A stretch of DNA of 64,000 nt, taken from contig CM045729.1 of the NCBI GenBank assembly GCA_024760905.1, positions 48,004,580-48,068,579 on the forward strand, written 5' to 3'. Shown one piece after another: positions 1-38,941 of the stretch. The DNA comes from Plotosus lineatus (Eukaryota > Chordata > Actinopteri > Siluriformes > Plotosidae). Position 1 is the first letter of the stretch. Every line of letters starts with the position of its first letter. The notes under the pieces were generated by a model, which worked only from the letters and a program-made list of their open reading frames with translations, was not told the DNA's origin and did not search any database. The position numbers and the translations under genes were made by a program.

Positions 1-110
1 CCACCAAGATGAAGCAGAATGCTGCGAATGTGTTTCTTATGTAATTGATTTTATTATTGTAATCAGTTGAGTCAACCCCTTGCAGGTGTTAATTGTTGTG
101 TTTTTAATAG

Positions 111-25740
<25,630 letters not shown>

Positions 25741-26258
25741 GTTTACCTTCGAACAAAGTTTTGGATGTGTCTTTTTCTAAAGCAATATATTTAGATCAAT
25801 TTCCTTTCCACATAACCGAGTGGAGATTCTGTAATGATAGAACTCATGAGTCTCCTTTATGTATATGAATTTTCTATTGAGGACCCTCAAGGTGATTTAT
25901 TGGAAATGCTTGTTTTTCTTTTCCCAAAATGTTTCATAAACTCTGGATGTTTAATTGGTTCAATATTTTTTCTGAACACGAATCCAGTGCTGGTTTGAGA
26001 ATGTTTGTGATTTATTCAATCTTGTAGACTTCTTACAAAAATGGGATACAAAGGGTACACTGATTTTTGATTTAAACACAATTTACAATGGGTTACAGAT
26101 GTGCAAGTATGCTTGGCATTGTAAAAGACCTGGGTTTAGGAAATGGCTAACAGGCTTTCGACAGGTTAACACATCGACAGGTTAGATACTACAGACAGAG
26201 TTCTGGGCCCAGCAAAGCCAGACTTTACAGAATAGGAAAAAAAAACATGTGACCCCCT
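25741..26258. other. Convergent 3' UTR region of DDX18 and CCDC93
   Basis: This AT-rich stretch separates two facing stop codons. No canonical AATAAA for DDX18 was found on the + strand. TTTATT at 26011-26016 is AATAAA on the - strand and is a candidate CCDC93 polyadenylation signal, giving a 3' UTR of roughly 250-270 nt. UTRs of the two genes may overlap. Confidence 0.55.
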
Positions 26259-26315
26259 TTAGGATGCTCCTTTTGCTCTCAGCTTGGACAGCAGCATTTC
26301 ATTCTTACGGCACTC
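26259..26315 (-). CDS. CCDC93: CCDC93 exon 23 (terminal)
   Basis: Residues 616-633, [18 protein letters not shown], then TAA. A Tc1 relic sits in the preceding intron. Confidence 0.93.
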   Translation of the reverse strand, partial: ECRKNEMLLSKLRAKGAS

Positions 26316-28385
26316 CTATAGAACAGAAGCAAAAGGTATTCTCAGAGGTATTTAAAGTTTTATTATTCAGTACTACTTTTAAAACGTCCTTTCAAAAATA
26401 GTGCTCGTCAAAATACACATAGCTGCATAAATTGTGTTCAACAATAGCAGTCAGATGTCACTAACCTGATCAAATTGTTTTGGTAGAAATTATTTCTACA
26501 TGGCAAATAATTTACCAGCAGGTGTAGTGGAATGATAGAATCCAACAGACATGACGTTCCTGCTGCTGCTGATTCTGTGTAATTGAATCACTGATTGAAA
26601 GGGTGTGTTCAAAATAATAGCAGTGTGGCGTTCAATTAGTGATGTCATTCATTAATTGTAAAACAGGTGTCAGGTATTGACACCTCTTCCATTGACACCA
26701 CCACCTTATTTAAGGAAGGAAGGCGGCAAATGCTCTACATGCTGGTTATAGTGTATTTATCTCTGAAATTAAGGAAAATGGGTTGTTAGACATTGTTTAA
26801 AAAGTTTATCGGAGAGGGGAAAACGGTGCAGAAAATCATAAATGCTTTAAAATATCAATGAAAACCTGAAAGACGTGGAAGTAAGTAAAAAACTACCATT
26901 CAAATTAATCAAAGAGCCAAAATGGCACGGACTCAACTAACCATCAGCTCTAGGAAGATCAAAGATCTAAAGTTACCTGTGACTAATGTTACAATTAGAA
27001 GATGCCTATGTGAAGCAAACCTATCGGCAAGAACCCTCTGGAAAGTTCCACTGTTGAAAAAATGAAGACGTGCTGAACAGGTTACAATTGGCCAAAGAGC
27101 ACATTGACTGGCCTAAAGAGAAACAGCGCAACATTTTGTGGACTCATGAAAGTGAAATCATCCTTTTTGGGTGTTGTGGCCGGAGACAGTTTGTCAGATG
27201 ACCTTCAAACACCAAATTCAAGGTACAGTACACTGAAGACAGTGAATCATAGTGGCACAAGCATCATGATATGGTGATGTTTCTCATACTACGATGTAGG
27301 GCCTATTTATCGCATTGCAGGGATCATGGATCAGTTTGAATACATCAGAATACTTGAACAGGAAACGCCCTTGAAATGGGTGTTTCAACAAGACAACGAC
27401 CCCCAAACACACCAATAAACACAGGCGTCATGGTTCGAGACCAACAGGATTGACGTTATGGAGCGGCCGGCCCAATCACCCAGACCTTAATTCAATAGAA
27501 AACTTGTGGGGTGACAAAAAAAAAAAAAAAAAATGCAGCTTCTGAGGGAAAAACCACGAAATACAGAAGAACTGTGGAATGTAGTCCAATCATCATGGGG
27601 TGGAAAACCTCACAGGTGCCAGAAGTTGGTTGACTTCGAGCAACACAGATGTGCAGCAGTTCTCAGAAACAGCGGATATACAACTAAATATTAGTTCAGT
27701 GATTCAAAGGAAAACAGTCTTCAACCATGTTTGAGTTTATTCTTTACAAAGCAAACACTGCTTTTTTTTTTTTTTTTTTTTTTTAACAGTCTAATCAGTT
27801 TTCTTTAAAGGAATAACATGACATTTTCTTCATGTTTTGATTTGGAATACAATGTGTAGTGTTCCCAGTGTATTTGTGTTTATGGAAATGAGTCATAAGG
27901 ATTGAGCTTTCAGTTTTTAAACACACTGCTATTATTTTGAACACAACTGTATATGTACAAACCATTGATTGAATGGTATGCTACTTATTTGTTAAATGTA
28001 ATGATTTACGGGCGTAATTGGGATATTTCTTAAAGACATCATTTCAATTTGGCAAATAAATTTTGTACAATCTGCTAAACCGCCTACTGTAATTAGTCTC
28101 CATCCAAAATGTATGAAATATGTAATTTATAGTAATTCGGTTTGATTACACTTGCGTACACGAGCTGCATATGGGCAATTCTCAATTTTATGGATAAAGT
28201 GCAGTCTTCTCACCTCCTTAAAGTCTTTCACGGTCTTGAAGTAGAGTCTCTGTTTGTCCAGTAGTTCCAAATATTCATCGTTCAGCTGGTCTCTTCTCAT
28301 CTTATTTTCCTGTTTCTTCTTTTCCATCTATGCAGGGGTTAAATTTTTTCGATTAAGCAATGAAGTCAAATTTTATTTATATATA

Positions 28386-28446
<61 letters not shown>

Positions 28447-31400
28447 GAATTAAGAACGGCCTCCACCTTTATCCGGCTCTGTCTAATGCCTTCCACAATC
28501 TGCTCCATCTGTCTGAGGAACTGCTCTTTAGCTCCTGATGATGCCATGGCCCTGAAAGCATGCACATACATTCATCTAATTAATGGAATAGAAATTTGCT
28601 AATTTTTTTACTGTATTAAAAATACATTGTATAAAAATTAAATAAAACTTTTATACACATTGTACTCATCACATTATGACGCTAGTTAGTTTAATAGAAA
28701 GGTCTTAATTTACTATCTGTCATGCACTCATGGAGAACATCTGAAAAACTTAGTGATGGCAGGTGTCAGTCATAATTTAAAATGCTACACGACTCCATAC
28801 TGATTTACCGACACCCCCTGACTTTCGTCCTTTTTTTTTTAAAGTCAAATTTTGAGTTTAGACGTACCTACGTAGTACGCTGACGTAATGATGCTGCGTC
28901 CATTGTTGACAAACGACAGAGTGAACGTGCCCCTCCTTCCCAGTTCAGTTGTATAGCGTGTTACCCTTGTGTTAATACGACGTCTCTGTTCTTTGTGTTT
29001 ACACTGTTTTGTGGACTTTCGTAACCCTAAGCAAATATGGTTGGTCAGAAGTGTAAGCCTACTAGCATGGGTGCAAGTCTCATACACAGATGAATTAAAT
29101 ATCTGCTCGGATCGGCGCAGTCTACCATGCATACTCAGTAAAGCAAAGAGAGTTGTAAAATGAATGAAAACCCGAATCCACAAAAGAAAGAACTCTCCGC
29201 TCTGCTGGTGATTCACATCAGTGCAGGCTGTGTTCTAAACGAGTTCAACGGTGCACTTGAAAGACCGGAAGTCCGTATAACCCACAGCAAGTAAACTACT
29301 TTCGGTTTTGAACGCCTCACATATTGTCAGTGTTGATTGGCTGTTTTAAGCTTCATGTAAAGTGACTAGGTATAAATAAGTGACTTATTTTAAATTAATG
29401 TTGATATACAGTGAGTCACGTCTGATCGACTTTACGATCGCAAAAGTCCTGAAGCATGATTCATTGCAGTGCGAGTGTTGCATACGACAGTTGTTTGCGC
29501 TTCTGGCAGCGTCAGCATCTTAAAAGGCCAAGCAGGGGATGGTGCAGCTTCGCTTTCTAACTGCTCGGAGCAAATCTATTTATCTACTTTCAATGCTACG
29601 TCACTGTGGCGCGAAGCTGAGAGCCAATCCTTTCTGTGTGGGCGGGTCCAATACCATGAAACTAATTTTATTGGACTCACACGCTGCAGTATTTATGTGA
29701 CAGGAAGCGCGTCCCAAGTTTTGGCAATCAGCTGGTCTGCGGGTTGAAGCTTTTCCATGTCTGTCCATTTGTGTTTGCTTGCCAGGTGTGCTTGGCTTCG
29801 TGGAAATGAGCCGATCAAAACGAGGGAAATTTATCTCTTTACTGAAACACGCGCAGTCTGTGGCTGTTGTTATAATCCAATAAAATTGGAGTTTGAAGCT
29901 ATCGGACCCGCCCACACAGTGGAGTACAGAAAGGATTGGCTCTCCGCTGCGCGGCACAGTGACGTGGAATTGAAAATAGAGGTGTAGATTTAAATGCGCG
30001 AGATTTATTCATCTGTTATTGTTTGCCGCGAGTGTATTTGGAAAGTCGACATACGACCAGATCGAGTTACGACCGGTCTGCCGGAACCAAGCGCGGTATA
30101 AGTCAACGACTCACTGTATTGATATTATTTTACAATGTTTATAATAATTAATTTAGAGGTGTTTTATGAGATACCATAATGGTATTTATGGATGTATAGT
30201 ACAGTATGAGCATCGTACAGTATGAGCATCATACATCACTGTAACAACTTATGTTTGGCCGTCCGGAACCAATTAAAAATAGAAGTATTTATCAAAACAT
30301 ACAGCATTCCCAGGATACTCACTGCTGAAAGTTATCATGGATGGAATTGAGCAAGTTCACCTGAGCAAAGAAACACAGAGTCAGGCACAGTTAACATTGA
30401 TTCTATATCTAAATACAACCCTGGGCTATAAAATATTTAAATTGTTGACAAGTAGGGTAGTCGAACCAAGAGAAAGCTGTTTTTGAGAACGATTACAAAA
30501 AAATTTTAAATCCAAAAGGCTACTACGGTACAAACTGCTGAACTGTTAATACTGTCTATGGCAGACAGAGGTCAGAACATGGTGCATTTCAGCTTGCTGT
30601 ATATGGGGCTGTCTAGATACAGACCAATCAGATAGTGTTCATGTTATGACTGATCAGTCTACACTGAAGCGAAAGGGAACAAAGTATATCAGAAATTATG
30701 AACAGTTCAATATTTGGACACACATCGTGTAATAAAAAAAAGCATGAATGGTTTCCTGAGACTGTGATTAAGCACAGTAAATATTACAAAAATAAATTTC
30801 AAAATTGCACAAAACAACTCCGAACCAAACCATGTACCTCCTTCTCCAGGTAGACTTTCTTATCATCCAGAGTGTTATAGAGGGTGAAGAACTGTTTAGT
30901 TTCTTTGTGTGTTGCAGAAACTGTAGGGAGAGAAACAGTCAATAATATCGGACTATAATTCACCAAACAAGTCAGATGAGATATGGTTACAACCAAGCAA
31001 AGGAATAATGGTCAAGGAACACACACACACACACACAAACACACCTTGGCTGTAAAGTTCAATGAAGCGTTTCTGGTACTGGGTAAGCTCGGCTCTGCTG
31101 GGAACCTCATCAATCTTCCTCTGTAGAATGGCGATCTCCCGGTTCCTGCGGGCCTGCAGGGAGCATCATCAATTTAAGGAACTTCTCTCTCTCTCCTTCA
31201 GTCTGCAGAGGAAATACTGACTCTTCAAGTCTTACCATCAGAAGGCGGATCTTCTGTAGCTTCTCCCGGTCAGTGCTGTACTGCTGCTCTATCAATCGAC
31301 TTCTTTCCTAACCCCAGGAGTGACGGCAACGAGGCAAAAGAGTCAAGTACTCACAGGGCATGACAAAATTGTTATTATTATTATTATTAAAATGACCTTC

Positions 31401-34400
31401 TGATCATCATCCTCATCTCCAAACTCCAACTTTAGGTCCTCAATATTCTGCTGTAGCCGTTTCATCTCCTCCTACACATGCAGAGGAGCACAATTACTGT
31501 TATGACTTAAAACAATCCCAAAGTTAATTTAGAAATAAGCAAAGCCGTTAATATATAAATGGAGCAGTTGATATACGCGGCAGTGTGTGCGGAACTCCTG
31601 CTCCTGCTGTTTGAGGTTCTCATTCATGGCTACGAAAGTGCGCAGCTTCTCCAGCAAACTGTAGGAAAAAAGTTGTTTCAGTTCATTAAATTACAGATGG
31701 CAGAACAGAACAGCAGCTAAAATGTTTAATCTTTAGATTTAATGACAATATGACGTTTTGTTAAATATTGAAAAGCAAACCTACCCAGAATCAGCTTGAG
31801 TCTCCACATCTGTCAAAGAACTGAGCTCTTTCGCTAAACGCTCACCCAGCTTGGTGGCCTACACACACACACACACACACCATTGTAATAGGTATCTCAT
31901 TTTCAACACACTTCCAAACACTATGAATTTTCACCTTCTACCGCTTGCATAAATATAATAATTCTGGTTATTGAATGTCTGTGTTAATAGTAATAAACAT
32001 CTTACCTCACTTAATTTGCTTTTTGCCTCTTCACATGCTGCTCTCATATCCAGCTGCTTGGTTTGCATCTAAAACAAAGGGATGACACTAACTGGAGAAG
32101 GAGACACAGACAGAAGCTATGCATTTTTCTTGTCTTGGCGGGAGAGAGAGAGAGACTCACCTCCTCCAGTTCTTTGGTCTTCTGCTGGATCTGTTTGTTG
32201 AGTGACGTCACCATGCGGCGATGTTGCTGCACAGGGCCATAGCGTTCTGTACGATCCTCAGCAGAACGCTCTGCCTGCAAAAGCACATGCTCATGAACTC
32301 TGGCCATTAAATATCAAAAGAGAATTAGCCATATAAAATGTTACTCTGAATGCACCAAACAGCCATTCCAAGTGGATTATTGCTCTGGAATCCTGAATAA
32401 CAAAATGGGTTATTAACTGCACATTATCTGTGATATGGTGAACAGATTTCAGTGATTTCACTAACTAGTGACACATTTTGAAAAAGAAAAAAAATGTGCG
32501 TTCAGGTAAAAGTCTAAAAATCTTCAGGGTGTGCAGACAGAATTTATCTACAAATACAAATCTTCAAATTAGAAGTATAACCTGGTGGTGGGTACCCACT
32601 TCACAGAAGTATGTTTGGCAGTGGTGTTAACTGACACTTCATCATGATCATTACGTTATTTAGATATTAGCAACTAGTATAATCTAACCTTTTCAGCATA
32701 CTCAAAAGCAATCTGCTTTATTTCCTCAGACTGCAGCCCAACAATCTGCCCCACTGTGTTAGCAGTCAATCTCCCCTACAACACACACATGTGCAAAATA
32801 ATAATTACAATGATCTTTCTTTTACATGTGGACAGATGAAAGGCTTAATGGACCTGTCAGTACCTCTTCTGTTGCCATGGCTGCCATACCAGTCATGAGA
32901 GCTTTGATTCTGAGCTGAAGAGAGAAACAGTAAAGTTACACATATTCAAGAACATGAGACCTTAATAGAGTATCATGGAGCACAAATACCATATTTTCCT
33001 GACTATAAGTCACACTTTTTTCATACTTTGGATGAAGGTGTGACTTATACTTCAGAGACACTTATATGTGAAATTACATATAATTCTGTTCGTCATAATA
33101 ATAAGACATAATTTCACATGTTTACACTCACAACCACAAGAGGGCACTCTAGGCCTGGGTACCAGTACCTGCTCATCCACTACTGAAGAAATGTCCCCAA
33201 AAGGAAATCCTATTCTGCAGATTATAAGCTGCAAGTAGTGAAATATGCAGCAGAAAATAGTAATCAAGCAGCAGAAACAAAGTTTGGAGTGAACGAGAAA
33301 CTTGTGAGGCACTAGAGAAAAGCAAAGATTATTATTATTGCAATTAAGAAAACAAAAAAAGGTAATCAAAAGCTAAATAGCTAAAGGAATGAGCTCGCAC
33401 ATGGGTGCTTGAGCAACGTGCTGCAGGGGGAGCCTTCTCAACAGTGCAGTTGTGTCTCCACGTCCAAGTAGTTGCTTGATGCAACGCAACTGCCTCTATC
33501 ACAGCAAGGACCACAACGTCACAAACTGCCAGCAGATTTCCAAGCCAAGGTAGACAGTTTCCATGAGTTTGTGACTTATATGTTGTTGTTTTCTTCTTCT
33601 TTATTATGCATTTTTTTTTGGCCAATGCGACTTGTACTCCAAGCGACCGATAATCCGGGGAATACGGTACTGCAACTGTAGAGTATTACAGTCGTCTAGT
33701 TATAATTTCTGTGTCACATTACTATACAGTTATTATTTTACACCTTTATTGTATACGTGTTAGATGTGTATGTCGAGGGACTCAGAGTTTTTAAATTTTG
33801 TTGTATTTTTCTCAATGCAATCACATTAAAGACATTCCAATCTATTCTATTTTTGACTCATGGTTTTTCTAACCTGGATTTTAACGAACCAGTATCAGAA
33901 TGATTTCACTGATATGTATGTTACTCTGAATAAGGTGGGCTGCCAAATGCCACAAATGTAAACATAATTGAGTTCCCAAACTATAGAAGAAACGCAGTCT
34001 CAAACTTGAACAGTGACATTTTATTGCTCAGCTACTTGTGAGTGTAAAGCCATTAGACTACTTAAATTATCTTCAGAGCTCTTTGGAACTTCTCAGCAAT
34101 TTGGGGAAGTCAATTATGAAGCTGGACATGAGTGCTCTGCTTTTCATCCACATTTTAAAGCTCAATGCTATTCATATTTGGTAGAAGGTTGATACAAGTG
34201 AACATACTGTAGTTCAAACATGTAACTGACCTCCTCTGCTGCTTGTAGATCCTCCTCCTCTGAAATTTCATTTATTCCGGGGGGCAGACTCTGACCTCCA
34301 TGTGCCATTAAAAGCTTCTTCTCTTCAGCCTATAAAATATCGCAACACATTAAACGGGTTGGTTTACCCTTCGCAGAATCCTCTGCATGAAGTGCTGAGT

Positions 34401-37206
34401 TGCCATTTTTACTGCTAGCAATATTCATTCATTCATTTTATGAACCAATTAATCCTAATTAGTGGCTGGCACCCATCTCAGCTGACTAATAGCCTCACCC
34501 TGGACAGCTCACGAAGCCATTGCAGTGCAGAAACACGCTAAGGGGTATGCAGCCTACTCTTGAGAATTCAACGATGTATCTTTTACCATAGACAGTGAGA
34601 GACATGGCCAGCCTTTGATAACCCAAGTAGCTTCACTTGGGGGACAGCAGTAAAAACTCTGATAGTGGGGCTAGAATCCCCAACCTTTGGATCAGTAACC
34701 CAGCACCCTACCACAGGGTCAACCGCTGCTTATAATATTCTAAATTTCATCAGTGTCAGTGCACTTTCAGGAATCAATCATGGAGGGCAGAGTCTAAACA
34801 ATGATGGGGCTGCTGCTGATGACACGATGAAGGCTTTCTTTTCTTCAAAAGTTTGGCATGTTGATTGCGAAAACCCACCAGCTAGATCTGTTGGTTGCTG
34901 CATCCTTCAAGCTTCCCTGGGCCGATTCTACTGAACTAAAGGTAATCCTTGATGTGGTCCTTCTCGAGCTTCCTTGTGGTCTACAGGCTTATGTATTATA
35001 GGACCTTTCAAGGACCTCGATTATAGTCATTTTATTTAAAAATAAATGTGCGAAAGGTGCCCATTAAGTAACGACTATACTACCTATAGCATAAAGCATA
35101 CCTATATGCTTTATATTCCATTATGAATTTATTTTGGCTGACTACAAAAGGTTTCCAGGGAAAAACATGTCAACTCATGAGGTGACTGTTTTATAGTTTG
35201 TTTTCTGTGTGTGTTTGCAATAACGGCAACAAGATGGAACATGTTCTTGGGCATATTCTATGCGCTCACTTGGCTCAAGATGGTAATAGTACTATAATCA
35301 TCCCACCATGAGCAGGGGTCATTGAATTATTTAGAAAGACATCGTGGACAATTAAGTTTCATTTTATGTTTACTTAATATGCCTACTAAGTGAATCAACA
35401 CCTTAAAAAACCATTTTAACATCACTGTCAATTTAATCAGCATTTATCGTAATCTTCTAGTTCACAAAAATTAAGAAAGGGAAATTATGAAATACAATAC
35501 TCACTTTGTCCTGTTGGGAATGTTTGTTAAATCCATAACGCCTGTCAAGATAGAGAATATTATTAGATATTAGTCACCATGGTAACTGTAACATTTAAAT
35601 AGTTGGTAAACTGTGTACCGTATTTTCTGGACTATACGTCGCTCTGGAGTACAAGTCGCGTGGGCCAAAAAATGTATAATAAAGAAGAGAAAGACATATA
35701 TAAGTCATACTGGACTACAAGTCGCAAACTCACAGAAACGGTCTACCTTGGCTTGGAAATCTGCTGGAAATCAAGTTTTGCAAAACTTGATTACCATTTT
35801 TTCTGCTGCATATTGCACTACTAGCAGCTTGTAATCTGCAGAATAGGATTTTCTTTTTGGGGACATTTCTTCAGTGGTGGATGAGCAGGTACTGGTACTC
35901 AAGCCTAGAGTGCCCTCTTGTGGTTGTGAGTGTAAAAATAAACATGTGAAATTATGTATTATTATTATGACGAACAGAATTATATGTAATGATTTTACAT
36001 ATAAGTCTCTCTGGAGTATAAGCCGCACCTTCAGCCAAAGAATGAAAAGGTGCGACTTATAGTCCGGAAAATACGGTAGTCCTGACAGGGTATACAGACA
36101 CACACATTGGTCTTTCATACTGCCTGCATCCAAAATGCATGTCATTCAATTGAATAAGTCATGCCAAGTGGAGCAAAAACAAAAAGAACTGTGGTTCTCT
36201 AAGGACTGGAAATCTTCTGACTAAAAACACACGAGTACTTACTGCTTGGAGAGGGGAATGGTTAGGCATGAACTGATGAAATGAGGAAAGAAGAGGGTGA
36301 GGAGAAGGTGATTGTGAAGTTAAAAGTTCTTTAAGAAGGGGTGTAAACATCACAGGTGCAATACGTTAAAAAAAACAGAAAGGTGCTGATTCATGTCCCA
36401 GACATATTGAATAAACACGAAATACAGTGATAAACCTTTTTTTAAATTAGAATGGAACTGACCATGTTTTTTCCCCAAAACCATTTGCTTACTCAACTGA
36501 GTGTCAAGTGACCCCTGCACTGGGTGTGTCTGATCCAGAGGACATAAACATTGCCATCTCAAGGCGATGATTGTAACAAAATAGCAGTTATTAACACTGA
36601 CACTAATGATATGAAGCATGAAACACCAGTAAGGCTATAATCTGTTTTGTGTGTAGTTAAAAGGTACTCAACATTATTTAATCCTGTCGGAATCATACGA
36701 CTTTCACGTTCCCCTGATTTTTCAACTCTCTACATCACACTTTACCCGTGTTGTATGTTATCGCAGATGTACAAGATCGTTCCTCTAGTCATGCGATCTC
36801 ATTATTGTAAACTGACACAGAACCAAAACAGGATACAGAATAGGAAAGCTACTTGCTCAAGAATGGGCACCTTTAACATGATGCACCATTTAGAATTACA
36901 GCAAGTTACTTTGTGTTGTTTATAAATAATGTTTAAATTATTGAGTAACCTAAAAAGCTTATGTACTGCATGTTAAAGATAAAGACTAGAAGAAAGCATG
37001 ACGGAATGAAGTGCAAGAAGAAATGAATTACGAGCCACAGGTGAGTAGGTAGAAGAAGGACAAGACAGATTATCTGTTTGGTACTTCAGTGTGCATGTCG
37101 GTTACCTGCCATACTCAAGCAGGGTGGAGTGAACCCTGGACTCTTCATCCAGGAGCTCCCCTGCATCGGCCTGCCTCTTATACCGCCTTTGAGGAGCATA
37201 CACTTT

Positions 37207-37244
<38 letters not shown>

Positions 37245-38817
37245 CTCTTATACCGGATATTTTACCAGAACATAGACATGAATAATGTAACCACACTAAT
37301 GATAGGGTAAATCAGGGGTCCCCACCTTTGACAATTTTACCACGGATGGACGGACAGGTGTCATAGATTGTTTATATTGTAAATATAATTTATTTATATA
37401 AATTATTATTGTTATTAATAATAATAATAATAATAATAATAAGCACTCAATGAATGTTATTTTTCACCAGCTGAAATAAAGTAGAGCTTGAACTTTTCTT
37501 AAAAAAAAAAAAAAAAAAAAAAACACCACACGTCATGGTGCACCACTTAATTTTGCACCCAAAATCCCAGCTATTGTTTGAAACATGTCCAACACGCCTC
37601 TGTTAATGTGCCGTCCCCTTGTGGGTTGCATTTTAGCGCTCAAATGACCGACATGTAACCAAGAGAAGCCGGTCATTTTTCAAAATTAAACATCGTTCAG
37701 ATTCCGATAATAAATAAAACGGAAATAATGAATTATTTCATCTGCGGACCGGTACCAATTGGGCCCAGGACCGGTGGTTGGGGACCCCTGCAGTAAATGT
37801 TTCATCCGATTCAGTGTCAAGTTTTCACTAGAGTCCATTTTCACTTTTTAAACAGAAAAGACATTCTGAGATACTCACAGATACATCCACTACTGTTCTT
37901 ATTGCTTTTTGCTTCCTTTGCTCAAATTCTTCATCCTGGAAAAATATTCATTCATGACACACATTCTATTCTAATTAGTGATATAATTAAGAGTGAGTTA
38001 CTCTGCTCACTCAATGTAAAGCTCTATGTAGTCTGACTATTGAGGTGCATGTAAGGAATAAAACATAAGGAACATAGTTATAAAAGAAAAGAATCAAAAA
38101 GACAGTGTGAGGCAAAAACACATGAACATTGCCACTGCAAGGCACGGTGACCAAGAGCTGTTACTATAACCTCTGCTGAGGAGGTTATATATATATATAT
38201 ATATATATATATGTCAGTATTGAACTGTTTCTTTGAGCAAACAATTCAACAAAAGGTTGCGAGTGGATTGCACTGAATTAAATGAGAGGTGCAGTATGGG
38301 CCATGCAACAGGAAATTAGTTCTGATGGCGAGCCAAATCAAATTAAGAGAGAGAGAAATTTCCTTTTGGCTTTTCCCTTTTTCAGGGGTCGCCACAGCGA
38401 ATGATTCAAATCCAGCTCTTTTTTTTTTTTTAAGATTTTTTCACATTGTAAGATTGTTCACTATGTATACACCCCACATCAGGGGTCTCAAACTCATTCC
38501 ACAAAGGGCCACAGTGGCTGCAAGGTTTGTTTCAACCGAGCAGCAGCAGCACACCTGACATCACTCATTTAATAAACTGATCTAAGTCTTCAGGCAGTTG
38601 ATTGGTCAATATATGTGCTGTATACTGAGACTGGTCTGCTGCTTGTCCACTGTGGCTCTTTGTGGAGTGATAGACCTGTAGCCACTGTGGCCCTTTGAGG
38701 AATGAGTTTGAGACCCCTGCCCTACATATTACAGTGTTTCCAGTAGGGGGTGCAGTATAATTTATTTTATTGTTTTGGTGAAGGTTTACATTAACAGAGT
38801 GCTCATTTAGACAGACA

Positions 38818-38885
<68 letters not shown>

Positions 38886-38892
38886 CATACAT

Positions 38893-38941
<49 letters not shown>

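Noticed and set aside
29469..29987. Small open frames of 76-118 codons on both strands in the fold-back element
   Set aside because: They fall in the complementary arms of a non-coding element and show no domain.
31397..31471. Possible non-canonical splice site at the CCDC93 donor gtcatt
   Set aside because: It is still GT and the reading frame joins correctly to the next exon; only weak, not unusual in class.
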